In this document: piece after piece, positions 46,877 through 63,504 of the stretch | Layout: each line of letters starts with the position of its first letter | Position numbering within the stretch: the stretch's first letter is position 1 | Assembly (NCBI RefSeq): GCF_014705705.1 | Contig: NZ_JACXLD010000005.1 | Location: 1-64,000, forward strand | DNA length: 64,000 nucleotides | Source: Spongiibacter pelagi | GTDB taxonomy: Bacteria; Pseudomonadota; Gammaproteobacteria; Pseudomonadales; Spongiibacteraceae | Direction of reading: 5' to 3' | Position numbers and translations under genes: made by a program | The notes under the pieces: model-generated | Told to the model about the DNA's origin: nothing | What the model saw: only the letters and a program-made list of their open reading frames with translations | Databases searched by the model: none

Positions 46877-49800
46877 ATGGCTTACTCATACACTGAGAAA
46901 AAACGCATCCGCAAGGATTTTGGCAAATTGCCACACGTCATGGACGTGCCTTTCCTCCTTGCGATCCAGTTAGATTCGTATACCAAGTTTACTCAGCAGG
47001 GCATTCCTGCTGCTGAGCGCGGCGAGCATGGCCTGCACGCGGCGTTCAAATCAATCTTCCCTATTGTGAGCTATTCCGGCAATGCTGCGCTGGAGTATGT
47101 CGACTATGTTCTGGGTGCGCCTGCTTTTGACGTTGGTGAATGTCAGCTGCGCGGTGTGACCTACTCTGTGCCTCTGCGCGTCAAAGTGCGGTTGATTATT
47201 TACGATAAAGAATCATCCAGCAAAAGCATCAAAGACATTAAAGAGCAGGAAGTGTACATGGGGGAAATTCCCCTGATGACCGAAAACGGTACCTTTGTTA
47301 TCAATGGTACTGAGCGGGTTATCGTTTCCCAGCTACACCGTTCGCCCGGTGTGTTCTTCGACCACGATCGTGGCAAGACTCACTCCTCAGGCAAGTTGCT
47401 GTATTCAGCCCGGGTAATTCCTTACCGTGGCTCATGGTTGGACTTTGAGTTCGACCCCAAAGATCTGGTTTACGTGCGTATCGACCGTCGCCGTAAATTG
47501 CCAGCAACCATTCTGATGCGTGCGCTTGGAATGAGCTCTGAGGAAATGCTCGAGCTGTTCTACGACATCAACACCTTTAAGTTTGCTGAGGAAGGTACGT
47601 TCACTATTGAACTGATTCCTGAGCGTCTGCGTGGTGAGGTTGCAACCTTCGATATTCTCGACGAAAACGGCAAGGTTATCGTTGAAACCGGTCGCCGTAT
47701 TACTGCGCGTCACATCCGTCAGATTGAAAAAGCCAATCTGAGCCAGTTGGAAGTGCCAGCGGAATACCTGATTGGCCGTGCCTTGGCGCGCGACATTGTC
47801 GACACTAAAACCGGTGAAGTGCTGTTCCCTTGTAACAGCGAGCTGACACTGGACATGATCGAGCAGATCAAGGCGGCTGGCATCGATGGTATCGACACGC
47901 TGTATACCAACGAACTGGATTGTGGCCCATTCATTATCGATACGCTGCGCAGCGACCCAACCAGCACTGAGTTGGAAGCGCTGGTAGAAATCTATCGCAT
48001 GATGCGCCCCGGCGAGCCACCAACCAAAGAATCTGCCGAGAACTTGTTCCAGAACCTGTTCTTCTCTGCTGAGCGTTATGACCTGTCTGCGGTTGGTCGC
48101 ATGAAGTTCAACCGTCGCCTTGGCCGTGAAGAAATCGAAGGTGCTGGCACTCTCGATAAAGACGATATTGTTGCGGTTCTGAAAACACTGGTTGGCATCC
48201 GTAACGGTAAAGGCATCGTTGACGATATCGACCACTTGGGTAACCGCCGTATTCGCTCTGTGGGCGAGATGGCTGAAAACCAATTCCGTGTGGGTCTGGT
48301 GCGTGTTGAGCGCGCGGTTAAAGAACGTCTGTCAATGGCGGAAAGCGAAGGCCTGATGCCTCAGGACCTGATTAACGCTAAGCCTGTTGCGGCGGCAGTG
48401 AAAGAATTTTTCGGTTCTTCACAGCTGTCTCAGTTTATGGACCAGAACAACCCGCTGTCTGAGATCACTCACAAGCGCCGTGTATCTGCACTTGGCCCCG
48501 GTGGTTTGACTCGTGAGCGTGCCGGCTTTGAGGTTCGTGACGTACACCCGACTCACTACGGTCGCGTATGTCCAATCGAAACGCCTGAAGGTCCGAACAT
48601 CGGTCTGATTAACTCCTTGGCAACCTATGCGCGTACCAATGAGTACGGCTTCCTCGAAAGCCCGTACCGCAAGGTTATCGACGGCAAGGTGACTGACGAA
48701 ATCGAATTCCTGTCTGCCATTAACGAAGCTGAGCAAGTGATTGCGCAGGCTTCTGCGGAAATGAACGACAAGGGTGAGCTGGTTGAGGAAATGGTTGCGG
48801 TTCGTCATATGAACGAATTCACCGTTATGCCGCCAGAAAAAGTTACCTATATGGACGTATCGCCCAAGCAGGTAGTTTCGGTGGCGGCCTCGTTGATTCC
48901 TTTCTTGGAACACGATGACGCGAACCGCGCCTTGATGGGATCGAACATGCAGCGTCAAGCTGTGCCAACACTGAAAGCCGACAAGCCACTGGTAGGTACC
49001 GGTTTTGAGCGTTATGTTGCGTCTGACAGTGGTGTGTGTGTGGTGGCTCGCCGTGGCGGTGTGATCGACAGCGTGGATTCTTCACGCATTGTTGTTCGCG
49101 TTAACAACGACGAAGTGCAAGTGGGTCAGCCTCCGGTTGATATCTACAACCTGACCAAATACACCCGTTCTAACCAGAACACCTGTATTAACCAGCGTCC
49201 TTTCGTGCGCGAAGGCGACAAAGTGGTAAGTGGCGACATTCTGGCCGACGGTCCATCCGTTGACTTGGGTGAGCTGGCGCTGGGTCAGAATATGCGCATC
49301 GCGTTCATGCCTTGGAATGGTTACAACTTCGAAGACTCGATTCTGGTGTCTGAGAAAGTGGTAAAAGAAGATCGTTTCACCACGATCCACATTCAAGAGC
49401 TGACTTGTATCGCTCGTGATACCAAGCTTGGGCCAGAAGAAATTTCAGCGGACATTCCCAATGTGGGTGAAGGTGCGCTGGCGAATCTGGATGACTCCGG
49501 CATTGTGTACATCGGTGCGGAAGTTGGGCCCGGCGATATTCTGGTGGGCAAGGTAACGCCAAAAGGCGAAACCCAGTTGACCCCTGAAGAAAAATTGCTG
49601 CGCGCCATCTTCGGTGAAAAAGCGTCTGACGTTAAAGATACCTCCCTGCGTGTGCCTTCAAGCACCAAGGGTACGGTTATCGACGTTCAGGTGTTCACCC
49701 GCGATGGTTTGGAAAAAGACAAGCGCGCGCTGGAAATTGAACAGATGCAGCTCAATCAATTCCGCAAGGATTTGAACGAAGAGTTCCGCATTGTTGAAGA

Positions 49801-50953
49801 AGCGACTTTTGCGCGTCTGAAGAGCCTGTTGGCGGGTCAGAAAGTGCTGAGCGGTCCCGGCTTGAAGAAAGGTGAAGAGCTGAATGCGGCGCGTCTGGAA
49901 GAGCTGAAATCTGAAGATTGGTTGAAAGTGCGTCTGGCTGATGAAGCTATTAATGCGGCACTTGAAGATGCTGATGTTCAGTTGGCTGAGCACAAAAAGC
50001 GTTTGGAAGAACGTTTTGAAGACAAGAAGCGCAAGCTGACTTCTGGCGATGATCTGGCGCCCGGCGTGCTGAAAATCGTTAAGGTTTATCTCGCGATCAA
50101 ACGCCGCATCCAGCCCGGTGACAAGATGGCGGGTCGTCACGGTAACAAAGGGGTTATCTCGGTCATTATGCCGGTTGAAGATATGCCCTTTGACGAAAAC
50201 GGCCAGCCGGTCGATATCGTGCTGAACCCACTGGGTGTGCCGTCGCGGATGAACGTTGGTCAGATTCTGGAAACTCACCTTGGTCTGGCGGCCAAAGGTC
50301 TGGGCGAAAAGATCGATCTGATGGTGCGCGAGCAGCGCAAAGTAGCAGAAGTACGCGACTTCCTCGGCAAGATCTACAACGACGGCGCTGGCCGTACCGA
50401 AGATCTGGCGAGCTTCAGCGACACTGAAATCATGGAGATGGCAAGCAATCTTCGTGGTGGTGTGCCAATGGCAACCCAGGTATTTGACGGTGCTGATGAA
50501 GCTGAGATCAAGAGCCTGCTGAAGTTGGCTGATCTGCCAGAAAGTGGCCAGCTGAAACTGTTTGACGGTCGTACGGGTGATTCTTTTGATCGTCCTGTTA
50601 CCGTTGGCTATATGTACATGCTGAAACTGAACCACTTGGTAGACGACAAGATGCACGCGCGTTCTACCGGTTCGTACAGCCTGGTTACTCAGCAGCCGCT
50701 GGGTGGTAAGGCGCAGTTTGGTGGTCAGCGTTTCGGGGAGATGGAGGTCTGGGCTCTGGAAGCTTACGGCGCCGCCTACACCCTGCAGGAAATGCTGACC
50801 GTCAAGTCGGACGACGTAAACGGTCGTACCAAAATGTACAAAAACATTGTTGATGGCGACCAGCGCATGGAGCCGGGCATGCCCGAGTCTTTCAATGTAC
50901 TGGTTAAGGAAATCCGGTCGCTCGGTATCAACATCGAGTTGGACAGCGAATAA
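46877..50953 (+). CDS. rpoB: RNA polymerase beta subunit
   Basis: 1358 aa (E. coli 1342). N-terminus [19 protein letters not shown]. The rifampicin region is at residues 516-539 and is wild type: the equivalents of E. coli Asp516, His526 and Ser531 are Asp522, His532 and Ser537, all unchanged; the only change noted nearby is Ile to Val at 536. The C-terminal KPxxxGRHGNKG-type segment and [23 protein letters not shown] are intact. rpoC follows after 73 nt. Confidence 0.99.
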   Translation: MAYSYTEKKRIRKDFGKLPHVMDVPFLLAIQLDSYTKFTQQGIPAAERGEHGLHAAFKSIFPIVSYSGNAALEYVDYVLGAPAFDVGECQLRGVTYSVPLRVKVRLIIYDKESSSKSIKDIKEQEVYMGEIPLMTENGTFVINGTERVIVSQLHRSPGVFFDHDRGKTHSSGKLLYSARVIPYRGSWLDFEFDPKDLVYVRIDRRRKLPATILMRALGMSSEEMLELFYDINTFKFAEEGTFTIELIPERLRGEVATFDILDENGKVIVETGRRITARHIRQIEKANLSQLEVPAEYLIGRALARDIVDTKTGEVLFPCNSELTLDMIEQIKAAGIDGIDTLYTNELDCGPFIIDTLRSDPTSTELEALVEIYRMMRPGEPPTKESAENLFQNLFFSAERYDLSAVGRMKFNRRLGREEIEGAGTLDKDDIVAVLKTLVGIRNGKGIVDDIDHLGNRRIRSVGEMAENQFRVGLVRVERAVKERLSMAESEGLMPQDLINAKPVAAAVKEFFGSSQLSQFMDQNNPLSEITHKRRVSALGPGGLTRERAGFEVRDVHPTHYGRVCPIETPEGPNIGLINSLATYARTNEYGFLESPYRKVIDGKVTDEIEFLSAINEAEQVIAQASAEMNDKGELVEEMVAVRHMNEFTVMPPEKVTYMDVSPKQVVSVAASLIPFLEHDDANRALMGSNMQRQAVPTLKADKPLVGTGFERYVASDSGVCVVARRGGVIDSVDSSRIVVRVNNDEVQVGQPPVDIYNLTKYTRSNQNTCINQRPFVREGDKVVSGDILADGPSVDLGELALGQNMRIAFMPWNGYNFEDSILVSEKVVKEDRFTTIHIQELTCIARDTKLGPEEISADIPNVGEGALANLDDSGIVYIGAEVGPGDILVGKVTPKGETQLTPEEKLLRAIFGEKASDVKDTSLRVPSSTKGTVIDVQVFTRDGLEKDKRALEIEQMQLNQFRKDLNEEFRIVEEATFARLKSLLAGQKVLSGPGLKKGEELNAARLEELKSEDWLKVRLADEAINAALEDADVQLAEHKKRLEERFEDKKRKLTSGDDLAPGVLKIVKVYLAIKRRIQPGDKMAGRHGNKGVISVIMPVEDMPFDENGQPVDIVLNPLGVPSRMNVGQILETHLGLAAKGLGEKIDLMVREQRKVAEVRDFLGKIYNDGAGRTEDLASFSDTEIMEMASNLRGGVPMATQVFDGADEAEIKSLLKLADLPESGQLKLFDGRTGDSFDRPVTVGYMYMLKLNHLVDDKMHARSTGSYSLVTQQPLGGKAQFGGQRFGEMEVWALEAYGAAYTLQEMLTVKSDDVNGRTKMYKNIVDGDQRMEPGMPESFNVLVKEIRSLGINIELDSE

Positions 50954-51026
50954 TCATCATCAACATTTGGCAAGGGGCGCCCGCCATTGGTGAGGCGCCT
51001 GACATTACCCTTGCGGAGGAACGGCC

Positions 51027-55247
<4,221 letters not shown>

Positions 55248-55274
55248 GTGCGCCACTGGCGGCACTAACCCCTC

Positions 55275-55310
55275 TTGACGACTGTGGAGCGCATCTTTAA
55301 AATCCGCGCT
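55275..55310 (+). promoter_or_regulatory. Sigma-70 promoter of the rpsL-rpsG-fusA-tuf operon
   Basis: TTGACG (55275-55280), a 17-nt spacer, then TAAAAT (55298-55303), each box one mismatch from consensus, followed by a GC-rich discriminator CCGCGC. The spacer and -10 lie inside the rpoC terminator hairpin. rpsL starts about 85 nt after the predicted transcription start. Confidence 0.75.
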
Positions 55311-55319
55311 CCACTTTTT
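55284..55319 (+). terminator. Terminator of the rpoBC operon
   Basis: GTGGAGCGC (55284-55292) pairs perfectly with GCGCTCCAC (55306-55314), followed by five T. The 13-nt loop contains the -10 box of the next promoter. Confidence 0.88.
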
Positions 55320-55394
55320 CTATGCTTGGCAGAATTATCTGACGAGCAATAACGACCAGTACCTTGGTGCTGGTTTTTGTATTTGGAGTTATGA

Positions 55395-55769
55395 ATGGCA
55401 ACGATCAACCAGTTGGTTCGTAAGCCGAGAAAACGCAAAGCGGCAAAAAGCGACGTTCCTGCATTGCAGGCATGTCCTCAGCGTCGTGGTGTGTGTACTC
55501 GTGTTTACACCACTACCCCCAAGAAGCCTAACTCAGCGCTGCGTAAAGTTTGCCGTGTGCGTCTGACTAACGGTTTTGAAGTTTCTTCTTACATCGGTGG
55601 TGAAGGCCACAACCTGCAAGAGCACAGTGTTGTGCTGATTCGCGGTGGTCGTGTTAAGGATTTGCCAGGTGTGCGTTACCACACTGTTCGCGGCAGCCTG
55701 GATACTTCCGGTGTTAACAACCGTAAACAAGCGCGTTCCAAGTACGGAACCAAGCGTCCTAAGGGTTAA
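55395..55769 (+). CDS. rpsL: Ribosomal protein S12
   Basis: 124 aa decoding-centre protein. [20 protein letters not shown] and [15 protein letters not shown] keep the Lys residues whose mutation gives streptomycin resistance in E. coli, so the sequence looks wild type. TTTGGAGTT precedes the ATG. First gene of the str operon. Confidence 0.99.
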   Translation: MATINQLVRKPRKRKAAKSDVPALQACPQRRGVCTRVYTTTPKKPNSALRKVCRVRLTNGFEVSSYIGGEGHNLQEHSVVLIRGGRVKDLPGVRYHTVRGSLDTSGVNNRKQARSKYGTKRPKG

Positions 55770-55857
55770 TCCCCGTTAGGATTTTTTATCGTTTTATAAG
55801 TAAGGCCGGTTCAAAGCGAAAATCGTAACCGGATTTACCTGAAGAGAGAGTAGAGTC

Positions 55858-56328
55858 ATGCCAAGAAGACGCGTCGCCGCCAAGCGGGAAATCCTTCCAG
55901 ATCCAAAATTTGGGAATCTGACCCTGGCGAAGTTCATGAACCACGTAATGGTAAGTGGTAAAAAATCGGTTGCAGAGCGCATCGTATATGGAGCTCTGGA
56001 CCTGGTGCAGGAACGTTTGAGCAAAGATCCCCTGGAAGTATTCGACGAGGCGCTTGAGAATATCGCGCCAATGGTAGAGGTTAAGTCACGCCGTGTTGGT
56101 GGTGCTACCTACCAAGTTCCAGTTGAGGTTCGCCCAAGCCGTCGCACTGCGTTGGCTATGCGTTGGTTGGTAGATTACTCTCGTGGTCGCGGTGAAAAAT
56201 CCATGCGTCAGCGTCTGGCTGGTGAAATCATCGACGCTTCTCAGGGCAAAGGCTCTGCAGTTAAGAAGCGTGAAGATGTACACCGTATGGCAGAAGCTAA
56301 CAAAGCCTTCTCGCACTACCGCTTCTAA
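55858..56328 (+). CDS. rpsG: Ribosomal protein S7
   Basis: 156 aa, nucleates assembly of the 30S head. Seen: [19 protein letters not shown] and [33 protein letters not shown]-type binding site before the ATG. In E. coli S7 represses its own operon from the rpsL-rpsG gap; the 88-nt gap here could hold such a site but I could not define it. Confidence 0.99.
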   Translation: MPRRRVAAKREILPDPKFGNLTLAKFMNHVMVSGKKSVAERIVYGALDLVQERLSKDPLEVFDEALENIAPMVEVKSRRVGGATYQVPVEVRPSRRTALAMRWLVDYSRGRGEKSMRQRLAGEIIDASQGKGSAVKKREDVHRMAEANKAFSHYRF

Positions 56329-56352
56329 GTTACTCGCGCTAAGGAAAATACC

Positions 56353-58458
56353 GTGGCTCGTAAAACACCTATCGCCAGATATCGTAATATCGGTATCTGT
56401 GCGCACGTAGACGCTGGTAAGACCACGACTACGGAACGGGTACTGTTCTATACCGGTTTGTCTCATAAAATCGGCGAGGTTCATGATGGTGCTGCCACCA
56501 TGGACTGGATGGAGCAGGAGCAAGAGCGCGGTATTACCATCACTTCTGCTGCAACCACCTGTTTCTGGGCGGGTATGCAGCAGCAGTTCGATCAGCATCG
56601 CATCAATATCATCGACACGCCTGGGCACGTTGACTTCACTATTGAAGTTGAGCGTTCGCTGCGGGTGCTCGATGGCGCTGTGGTGGTGCTTTGTGGCTCC
56701 TCCGGTGTTCAGCCGCAAACTGAAACCGTGTGGCGCCAAGCCAATAAATATGAAGTTCCGCGCATGGTGTTCGTCAATAAGATGGACCGTACCGGCGCGA
56801 GCTTTACTCGCGTTATTCAGCAGTTGCGTGATCGTCTGGGTGCCAATGCCGTACCTATGCAGATGACCATCGGTGCTGAAGACGAATTCAAGGGTGTTGT
56901 TGATCTGGTCAAAATGAAGGCCATCCTCTGGAATGAGGAAGATCAAGGTATGACCTTTGAGTATCAAGATATTCCAGAAGACCTTCAGGCGCAGTGTGAA
57001 GAAATGCGCGAATACATGGTGGAGGCTGCGGCCGAAGCTTCTGAAGAGTTGATGGACAAATACCTTGAAGATGGTGAGCTGAGCGAGGAAGAGATCAAGC
57101 AGGGTATTCGTATGCGTACTCTGGCTAATGAAATTATTCCTGTGTTTGGCGGCTCCGCCTTCAAAAATAAAGGTGTTCAAGCGGTGCTCGATGCGGTAAT
57201 TGAGTACATGCCAGCGCCTAACCAAGTGAAAGCGATTGAGGGTACGCTGGATGACGGTGAGACCGTCGATACCCGCGAGGCTGACGACAATGCGCCTTTT
57301 GCTGCGCTGGCCTTTAAAATCGCTACCGATCCCTTTGTTGGAACCCTAACCTTCTTCCGTGTTTATTCCGGTGTGCTTGAAAGTGGCTCGGCGGTATATA
57401 ACTCGGTTAAAGGTAAAAAAGAACGTGTCGGTCGGATGGTGCAAATGCATGCCAATGACCGTCAAGAAATTAAAGAAGTGCTTGCAGGTGATATCGCGGC
57501 CGCTATCGGTCTTAAAGATGTCACCACGGGCGATACGCTCTGCGCCATTGATAATGTCATTATTCTTGAGCGCATGGAGTTCCCGGAGCCGGTTATCTCG
57601 GTTGCGGTAGAGCCAAGAACAAAAGCGGATCAGGAAAAAATGGGTATTGCGCTGGGCAAATTGGCGCAAGAAGATCCCTCCTTTCGCGTGAAAACTGACG
57701 AAGAAACCGGTCAAACAATTATCTCGGGTATGGGTGAGCTTCACCTCGATATCATTGTTGATCGCATGCGTCGTGAATTTAGCGTTGAAGCGAATATCGG
57801 TAAGCCGCAGGTGGCTTATCGCGAAGCAATTCGCAATAAGTGCGAAATTGAAGGCAAGTTTGTGCGCCAGTCAGGTGGTCGCGGTCAGTACGGTCACTGC
57901 TGGATTCGTTTTGAGCCAGCCGAAGAAAGTGGCGACGATCAACTAGAATTCGTCAACGAAATCGTTGGCGGTGTGGTGCCTAAAGAATATATTCCGGCCA
58001 TCCAGAAAGGCATTTCAGAGCAGATGCAAAACGGTGTGCTAGCGGGCTATCCTCTGCTGGGTTTGAAGGCGACCGTTTACGATGGTTCTTACCATGATGT
58101 TGACTCCAACGAAATGGCGTTTAAAGTAGCGGCATCCATGGCGACCAAGAAATTGGCCGAGCATGGCGGTGCAGTGCTGCTTGAGCCCATGATGAAGGTT
58201 GAAGTGGTAACCCCGGAAGAAAATATGGGTGATGTGGTTGGCGACCTTAATCGTCGTCGCGGCATGATTCTGGGTATGGATGAAAGCGTATCGGGCAAGA
58301 TTGTTAATGCGGAAGTTCCGCTGGCAGAAATGTTTGGTTACGCGACAGACTTGCGTAGTGCGACACAAGGGCGTGCGACTTTTACGATGGAGTTTGCCAA
58401 ATATGCGGAAGCTCCCCGTAACGTTGCCGATGCGATAATTGCAAAAAATAGAGCTTAA
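56353..58458 (+). CDS. fusA: Elongation factor G
   Basis: Translocation GTPase, 701 aa, GTG start. G1 is [13 protein letters not shown], the switch II motif is [10 protein letters not shown]4 is NKMD; all five domains are present, with [13 protein letters not shown] in domain IV. The start follows rpsG by 24 nt and tuf follows by 32 nt, so it is part of the str operon. Confidence 0.99.
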   Translation: MARKTPIARYRNIGICAHVDAGKTTTTERVLFYTGLSHKIGEVHDGAATMDWMEQEQERGITITSAATTCFWAGMQQQFDQHRINIIDTPGHVDFTIEVERSLRVLDGAVVVLCGSSGVQPQTETVWRQANKYEVPRMVFVNKMDRTGASFTRVIQQLRDRLGANAVPMQMTIGAEDEFKGVVDLVKMKAILWNEEDQGMTFEYQDIPEDLQAQCEEMREYMVEAAAEASEELMDKYLEDGELSEEEIKQGIRMRTLANEIIPVFGGSAFKNKGVQAVLDAVIEYMPAPNQVKAIEGTLDDGETVDTREADDNAPFAALAFKIATDPFVGTLTFFRVYSGVLESGSAVYNSVKGKKERVGRMVQMHANDRQEIKEVLAGDIAAAIGLKDVTTGDTLCAIDNVIILERMEFPEPVISVAVEPRTKADQEKMGIALGKLAQEDPSFRVKTDEETGQTIISGMGELHLDIIVDRMRREFSVEANIGKPQVAYREAIRNKCEIEGKFVRQSGGRGQYGHCWIRFEPAEESGDDQLEFVNEIVGGVVPKEYIPAIQKGISEQMQNGVLAGYPLLGLKATVYDGSYHDVDSNEMAFKVAASMATKKLAEHGGAVLLEPMMKVEVVTPEENMGDVVGDLNRRRGMILGMDESVSGKIVNAEVPLAEMFGYATDLRSATQGRATFTMEFAKYAEAPRNVADAIIAKNRA

Positions 58459-58490
58459 TTTTAGGTTCATTACTTTAGAGGAAATTAGCC

Positions 58491-59714
58491 GTGGCTAAGG
58501 AAAAATTTGAACGTAATAAGCCCCACGTAAACGTGGGCACCATTGGTCACGTTGACCATGGTAAAACCACGCTGACTGCAGCACTGACTCGCGTATGTGC
58601 GGAAGTGTTTGGTGGTACAGCGGTAGCATTTGACGGTATCGACAATGCGCCTGAAGAGCGTGAGCGCGGTATCACCATTGCGACTTCACACGTTGAATAC
58701 GATTCAAACGTACGTCACTACGCGCACGTAGACTGCCCTGGTCACGCCGACTATGTTAAGAACATGATCACTGGTGCGGCGCAGATGGACGGCGCGATCT
58801 TGGTATGTGGTGCCACTGACGGCCCAATGCCACAAACTCGCGAGCACATCCTGCTGTCTCGTCAGGTAGGTGTACCTTACATTGTTGTGTTCCTGAACAA
58901 AGCTGACCTGCTGGCTGAAGATTGCGGCGGCGTAGGCACCGACGAATACAACGAAATGCTTGAGCTGGTTGAAATGGAACTGCGCGAGCTGCTGGACACT
59001 TACGAATTCCCAGGCGATGACACTCCAATCATCCCAGGTTCTGCTCTGATGGCGCTGAACGGCGAAGACGACAACGAGCTGGGTACCACTGCTGTTAAGA
59101 AGCTGGTTGAAGCGCTGGATACTTACATCCCTGAGCCTGAGCGCGCTATCGATATGCCATTCCTGATGCCAATCGAAGACGTATTCTCAATCTCTGGTCG
59201 CGGTACTGTAGTAACTGGCCGTGTTGAGCGTGGCATTCTGAAAACTGGCGACGAAATCGAAATCGTTGGTATCCACGACACCACCAAGACCACCTGTACT
59301 GGTGTTGAGATGTTCCGCAAGCTGCTGGACGAAGGCCGTGCTGGTGAGAACGTTGGTGTTCTGCTGCGTGGTACTAAGCGTGACGAAGTTGAGCGTGGTC
59401 AGGTTCTGTGTAAGCCCGGTTCAATCAAGCCGCACACTCGCTTCGAAGCAGAAGTATACGTACTGTCAAAAGAAGAAGGTGGTCGTCACACTCCTTTCTT
59501 CAAAGGCTACCGTCCACAGTTCTACTTCCGTACTACTGACGTAACTGGTGCGTGTGAACTGCCAGAAGGTACTGAAATGGTAATGCCAGGCGATAACGTG
59601 AAAATGGACGTTACCCTGATTGCACCAATCGCGATGGAAGAAGGTCTGCGCTTTGCGATCCGTGAAGGCGGTCGTACTGTTGGCGCCGGCGTTGTTGCCA
59701 AAATCGTAGAGTAA
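58491..59714 (+). CDS. tuf: Elongation factor Tu, copy 2 (str operon, tufA position)
   Basis: 407 aa, GTG start with AGAGGAAATTAGCC upstream. Identical to copy 1 except Val74. Same G motifs ([22 protein letters not shown]). Last gene of the str operon, followed by a strong terminator. The two copies are identical in long 5' and 3' stretches with scattered silent differences between them, a pattern left by gene conversion. Confidence 0.99.
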   Translation: MAKEKFERNKPHVNVGTIGHVDHGKTTLTAALTRVCAEVFGGTAVAFDGIDNAPEERERGITIATSHVEYDSNVRHYAHVDCPGHADYVKNMITGAAQMDGAILVCGATDGPMPQTREHILLSRQVGVPYIVVFLNKADLLAEDCGGVGTDEYNEMLELVEMELRELLDTYEFPGDDTPIIPGSALMALNGEDDNELGTTAVKKLVEALDTYIPEPERAIDMPFLMPIEDVFSISGRGTVVTGRVERGILKTGDEIEIVGIHDTTKTTCTGVEMFRKLLDEGRAGENVGVLLRGTKRDEVERGQVLCKPGSIKPHTRFEAEVYVLSKEEGGRHTPFFKGYRPQFYFRTTDVTGACELPEGTEMVMPGDNVKMDVTLIAPIAMEEGLRFAIREGGRTVGAGVVAKIVE

Positions 59715-59744
59715 GTCGTGCGGCGGTAGCGATACCGCTAATCG

Positions 59745-59772
59745 AAAAAAGGAGGCCTCGGCCTCCTTTTTT
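59745..59772 (+). terminator. Strong intrinsic terminator of the str operon
   Basis: AAAAAAGGAGGC (59745-59756) pairs perfectly with GCCTCCTTTTTT (59761-59772) around CTCG. The A run opposite the T run would let it act in both directions. Confidence 0.95.
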
Positions 59773-59844
59773 AGTGCCTGAGCAAGGGAATGATTAGGTG
59801 TGAATATTATGTGGTGGATTATTTGATTCATTCTGAAATTGTTG

Positions 59845-59873
59845 TTGACAACAGGGTAATGGATCATTAATAT
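59845..59873 (+). promoter_or_regulatory. Sigma-70 promoter of the S10 operon
   Basis: Perfect -35 TTGACA (59845-59850), 17-nt spacer, then TAATAT (59868-59873). It gives an mRNA leader of about 95 nt before rpsJ, long enough for L4-mediated control as in E. coli, although no clear L4 site was identified. Confidence 0.75.
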
Positions 59874-59929
59874 GCCGCTTCTTTTTTCGGGTTGTCTGTT
59901 ACAGATTGCTAAGTAAAGCGGATCTGTAA

Positions 59930-60286
<357 letters not shown>

Positions 60287-60401
60287 TTTATCTAAAATTT
60301 TCTGAATTATCAGACCCGCTCAGGGGCTGGCCCTGGGTTGTGTAACGCGCGAAAGCGCGGCCGTAGAGGGTTAAGCCCCGTACACTGAGAGGTTGGAGCA
60401 A

Positions 60402-61046
60402 ATGACTATTGGTTTGGTCGGTCGTAAAAGCGGCATGACTCGCGTTTTTACTGATGACGGCGTATCTATTCCGGTAACCGTGATTGAGGTTGAGCCCAAT
60501 CGTGTTGCCCGTGTCAAAGATGGTGAATCTGATGGCTATCGTGCCATTCAGGTTACCGCTGGTGCTCGCAAGGCATCGCGCATTTCTAAGCCTGAAGCAG
60601 GCCACTTCGCCAAAACTGGCGTAGAGGCTGGTCGTGGTCTGTGGGAATTCCGTCTGGAAGAGGCGGATGAATCTCCAGAAGTTGGCGCTGAATTGACTGT
60701 AGCGGTTTTTGAAGCTGGTCAAAAAGTTGACGTGACTGGTCAGTCTAAAGGTAAAGGTTTTCAGGGTGGTGTTAAGCGCTGGAATTTCCGTACCCAGGAC
60801 ATGACTCACGGTAACTCTCTGTCGCATCGTGCGCCAGGTTCTATCGGTCAGTGTCAGACTCCAGGTCGTGTATTTAAAGGCAAAAAGATGGCTGGGCACA
60901 TGGGTGCTGAGCAAGTAACCGTGCAAACTCTTGAGGTTGTGCGTGTTGATGCCGAGCGCAATCTGATTCTGGTTAAAGGCGCAGTTCCTGGTGCGCCAGG
61001 TGGGGATGTGATCGTACGCCCTGCCGTGAAAGCAAAAAAATCTTGA
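60402..61046 (+). CDS. rplC: Ribosomal protein L3
   Basis: 214 aa from the ATG at 60402; an in-frame TTG at 60393 would add only three residues and sits in the binding site. Seen: [25 protein letters not shown], and the tip loop [23 protein letters not shown] that reaches the peptidyl-transferase centre. rplD starts 10 nt later. Confidence 0.98.
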   Translation: MTIGLVGRKSGMTRVFTDDGVSIPVTVIEVEPNRVARVKDGESDGYRAIQVTAGARKASRISKPEAGHFAKTGVEAGRGLWEFRLEEADESPEVGAELTVAVFEAGQKVDVTGQSKGKGFQGGVKRWNFRTQDMTHGNSLSHRAPGSIGQCQTPGRVFKGKKMAGHMGAEQVTVQTLEVVRVDAERNLILVKGAVPGAPGGDVIVRPAVKAKKS

Positions 61047-61056
61047 GGGCTAAGCA

Positions 61057-61677
61057 GTGGAATTGAATATTGCGACACCCGGTAATGGGGCAGGCGCTGG
61101 GACTCTTCAAGTCTCCGATGTCACCTTTGCTCGTGAGTTTAATGAAGATCTGGTTCATCAGGTTGTAACTGCCTTTCTGGCTGGTGCTCGTCAGGGTACC
61201 CGTGCGCAGAAAACTCGCTCTGAAGTGAGTGGTGGCGGTAAAAAGCCTTGGCGTCAAAAAGGTACTGGTCGCGCTCGTGCGGGTACTACTCGCAGCCCGA
61301 TCTGGCGTACTGGTGGTGTGACCTTTGCTGCTAAGCCGCAAGATCACAGCCAGAAAGTAAACCGCAAAATGTACCGTGCGGCCCTGCGTTCAATTCTGTC
61401 TGAGTTGGCGCGTCAGGATCGTCTGGTTGTGGTTGAGTCGCTGGAACTTGAAGCGCCAAAAACCAAAGAGCTGGTTAAGTTGCTGGGTGGTCTGGGTGCT
61501 GATAACGCCCTGCTGGTTACCGAAGAAGTGACTGGCAACCTGTACTTGGCTTCGCGCAACCTTGTTAATGTTGATGTTCGCGATGTAGCGGGCGTTGATC
61601 CAGTTAGCCTGATTGGTCATGAAAAAGTTGTGGCTACTGTAGGTGCGCTGAAGAAGTTTGAGGAGATGCTGGGATGA
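61057..61677 (+). CDS. rplD: Ribosomal protein L4
   Basis: 206 aa, GTG start. The extended loop [23 protein letters not shown] lines the exit tunnel. In E. coli L4 represses the S10 operon. The stop overlaps rplW by 4 nt (ATGA). Confidence 0.98.
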   Translation: MELNIATPGNGAGAGTLQVSDVTFAREFNEDLVHQVVTAFLAGARQGTRAQKTRSEVSGGGKKPWRQKGTGRARAGTTRSPIWRTGGVTFAAKPQDHSQKVNRKMYRAALRSILSELARQDRLVVVESLELEAPKTKELVKLLGGLGADNALLVTEEVTGNLYLASRNLVNVDVRDVAGVDPVSLIGHEKVVATVGALKKFEEMLG

Positions 61678-61970
61678 ACGCAGAACGTATCTATAAGGTA
61701 CTGCTCGGCCCGCACGTTTCTGAAAAAGCGGCCCTGAGTGCTGATGTTGGTAATCAGGTGGTGTTCAAGGTTCTGCCATCTGCTACCAAGCTTGAGATCA
61801 AGCATGCAGTAGAAAAGTTGTTCAAAGTTAGCGTAACTGATGTTCGTACTGTGAATGTCAACGGCAAAGTAAAGCGTAACCGCTACGGTTTTGCCAAGAA
61901 GCCTGATTGGAAAAAGGCCTACGTCAGCATTGAGCAGGGTCAGGAAATCGACTTCGCGGTCGCTGAATAA
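61674..61970 (+). CDS. rplW: Ribosomal protein L23
   Basis: 98 aa, at the tunnel exit where trigger factor and SRP dock. Seen: [18 protein letters not shown], the conserved [21 protein letters not shown], and VNVNGKVKR. Overlaps rplD, followed by rplB after 18 nt. Confidence 0.98.
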   Translation: MNAERIYKVLLGPHVSEKAALSADVGNQVVFKVLPSATKLEIKHAVEKLFKVSVTDVRTVNVNGKVKRNRYGFAKKPDWKKAYVSIEQGQEIDFAVAE

Positions 61971-61988
61971 GTCTGGAGCTAAGTCAAA

Positions 61989-62813
61989 ATGGCAATTGTA
62001 AAAAGTAAACCGACTTCGCCTGGCCGCCGCTTTGTTGTTCAGGTTGTAAATTCGGATCTGCACAAAGGTGCGCCGTACAAGCCTTTGGTTGAAGCGCAAA
62101 ACCGTAATGGTGGTCGTAACAACAATGGTCGTATCACTACTCGTCACGTTGGTGGTGGTCATAAGCAGCATTACCGTCTGATTGACTTTAAACGCAATAA
62201 AGATGGTATCGCTGGTGAAGTTGAGCGTCTGGAATATGATCCTAACCGCACCGCATTTATTGCGTTGGTTAAGTACGCTGACGGTGAGCGTCGCTACATT
62301 ATCGCACCTAAAGGCGTAAGTGCTGGCGATCAAGTGTTCTCTGGTGAGTCTGCGCCAATTAAAGCGGGTAATACTCTGCCGCTGCGCAATATCCCAGTGG
62401 GTGCGACTGTTCACTGTGTAGAAATGAAGCCTGGTAAAGGCGCGCAATTGGCTCGCAGTGCTGGTGCATCTGTGCAGTTGGTTGCTCGTGAAGGTCAATA
62501 CGCCACTCTGCGTCTGCGCAGTGGTGAAATGCGCAAAGTGTTGAGCGAATGCCGTGCGACCCTCGGTGAGGTGTCAAACAGCGAGCACAGCCTGCGTAAG
62601 TTAGGTAAAGCCGGTGCGGCGCGTTGGCGCGGTGTTCGTCCCACTGTTCGCGGTGTGGCTATGAACCCTGTCGATCACCCACACGGTGGTGGTGAAGGTC
62701 GTACTTCTGGTGGTCGTCATCCAGTGTCCCCATGGGGCATGCCGACCAAAGGGTATAAGACCCGTAAAAATAAGCGTACAGATAAACTGATCGTTCGCGA
62801 CCGTCGCAAGTAA
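61989..62813 (+). CDS. rplB: Ribosomal protein L2
   Basis: 274 aa, essential for subunit association and peptidyl transfer. Seen: [31 protein letters not shown], and the conserved [21 protein letters not shown] containing the catalytic-centre His. Confidence 0.99.
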   Translation: MAIVKSKPTSPGRRFVVQVVNSDLHKGAPYKPLVEAQNRNGGRNNNGRITTRHVGGGHKQHYRLIDFKRNKDGIAGEVERLEYDPNRTAFIALVKYADGERRYIIAPKGVSAGDQVFSGESAPIKAGNTLPLRNIPVGATVHCVEMKPGKGAQLARSAGASVQLVAREGQYATLRLRSGEMRKVLSECRATLGEVSNSEHSLRKLGKAGAARWRGVRPTVRGVAMNPVDHPHGGGEGRTSGGRHPVSPWGMPTKGYKTRKNKRTDKLIVRDRRK

Positions 62814-62849
62814 GCGATAAGCAGCAATCAGAGTAAAGAGGATTAGCTT

Positions 62850-63125
62850 GTGCCACGTTCATTGAAAAAAGGTCCGTTTATCGATCTTCACCTATTGAAG
62901 AAAGTTGAAACGGCAGTGGAAAAAAATGACCGCCGTCCGATCAAAACTTGGTCGCGTCGCTCGATGATTCTGCCTGAAATGGTGGGTCTGACTATCGCTG
63001 TTCACAACGGTCGTCAGCACGTTCCAGTTCTGGTGTCCGAGGATATGGTCGGTCACAAACTGGGTGAATTCGCCGCGACTCGTACCTACAAAGGTCACGT
63101 GGCTGACAAAAAGGCCAAGCGTTAA
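62850..63125 (+). CDS. rpsS: Ribosomal protein S19
   Basis: 91 aa, GTG start with AGAGGA upstream. [19 protein letters not shown] opens the protein and [13 protein letters not shown] closes the core. Head of the 30S subunit. Confidence 0.98.
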   Translation: MPRSLKKGPFIDLHLLKKVETAVEKNDRRPIKTWSRRSMILPEMVGLTIAVHNGRQHVPVLVSEDMVGHKLGEFAATRTYKGHVADKKAKR

Positions 63126-63151
63126 GCTTGGGTCGAGAGAGGCTTTTAAAG

Positions 63152-63490
63152 ATGGAAGTAGCAGCACGTTTAAAAGGCGCACGAATCTCAGCCCAGAAAG
63201 TACGCTTGGTTGCCGATCAGATTCGCGGCAAAGGTGTTGAAGAGGCGCTGGATCTGTTGACCTTCAGCCCTAAAAAAGCAGCGGTTCTGGTTAAGAAAGT
63301 GCTCAACTCTGCAATTGCAAACGCTGAGCACAATGAAGGCGCTGACGTGGATGAGCTGAAAGTGTCCACCATTTTCGTTGACGAAGGTATGACTCTGAAA
63401 AGATTGCGTCCACGCGCCAAAGGCCGTGCGGATCGTATTCTGAAAAGATCTTGTCATATCACCGTTAAAGTTGCCGACAGCGAAGGCTAG
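63152..63490 (+). CDS. rplV: Ribosomal protein L22
   Basis: 112 aa from the ATG at 63152, with GAGAGAGG about 9 nt upstream. A GTG at 63128 in frame would add residues before the conserved start and is not used. Seen: [37 protein letters not shown], and the tunnel loop [17 protein letters not shown]. Confidence 0.97.
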   Translation: MEVAARLKGARISAQKVRLVADQIRGKGVEEALDLLTFSPKKAAVLVKKVLNSAIANAEHNEGADVDELKVSTIFVDEGMTLKRLRPRAKGRADRILKRSCHITVKVADSEG

Positions 63491-63504
63491 TAGGAGAAGA
63501 CCAC

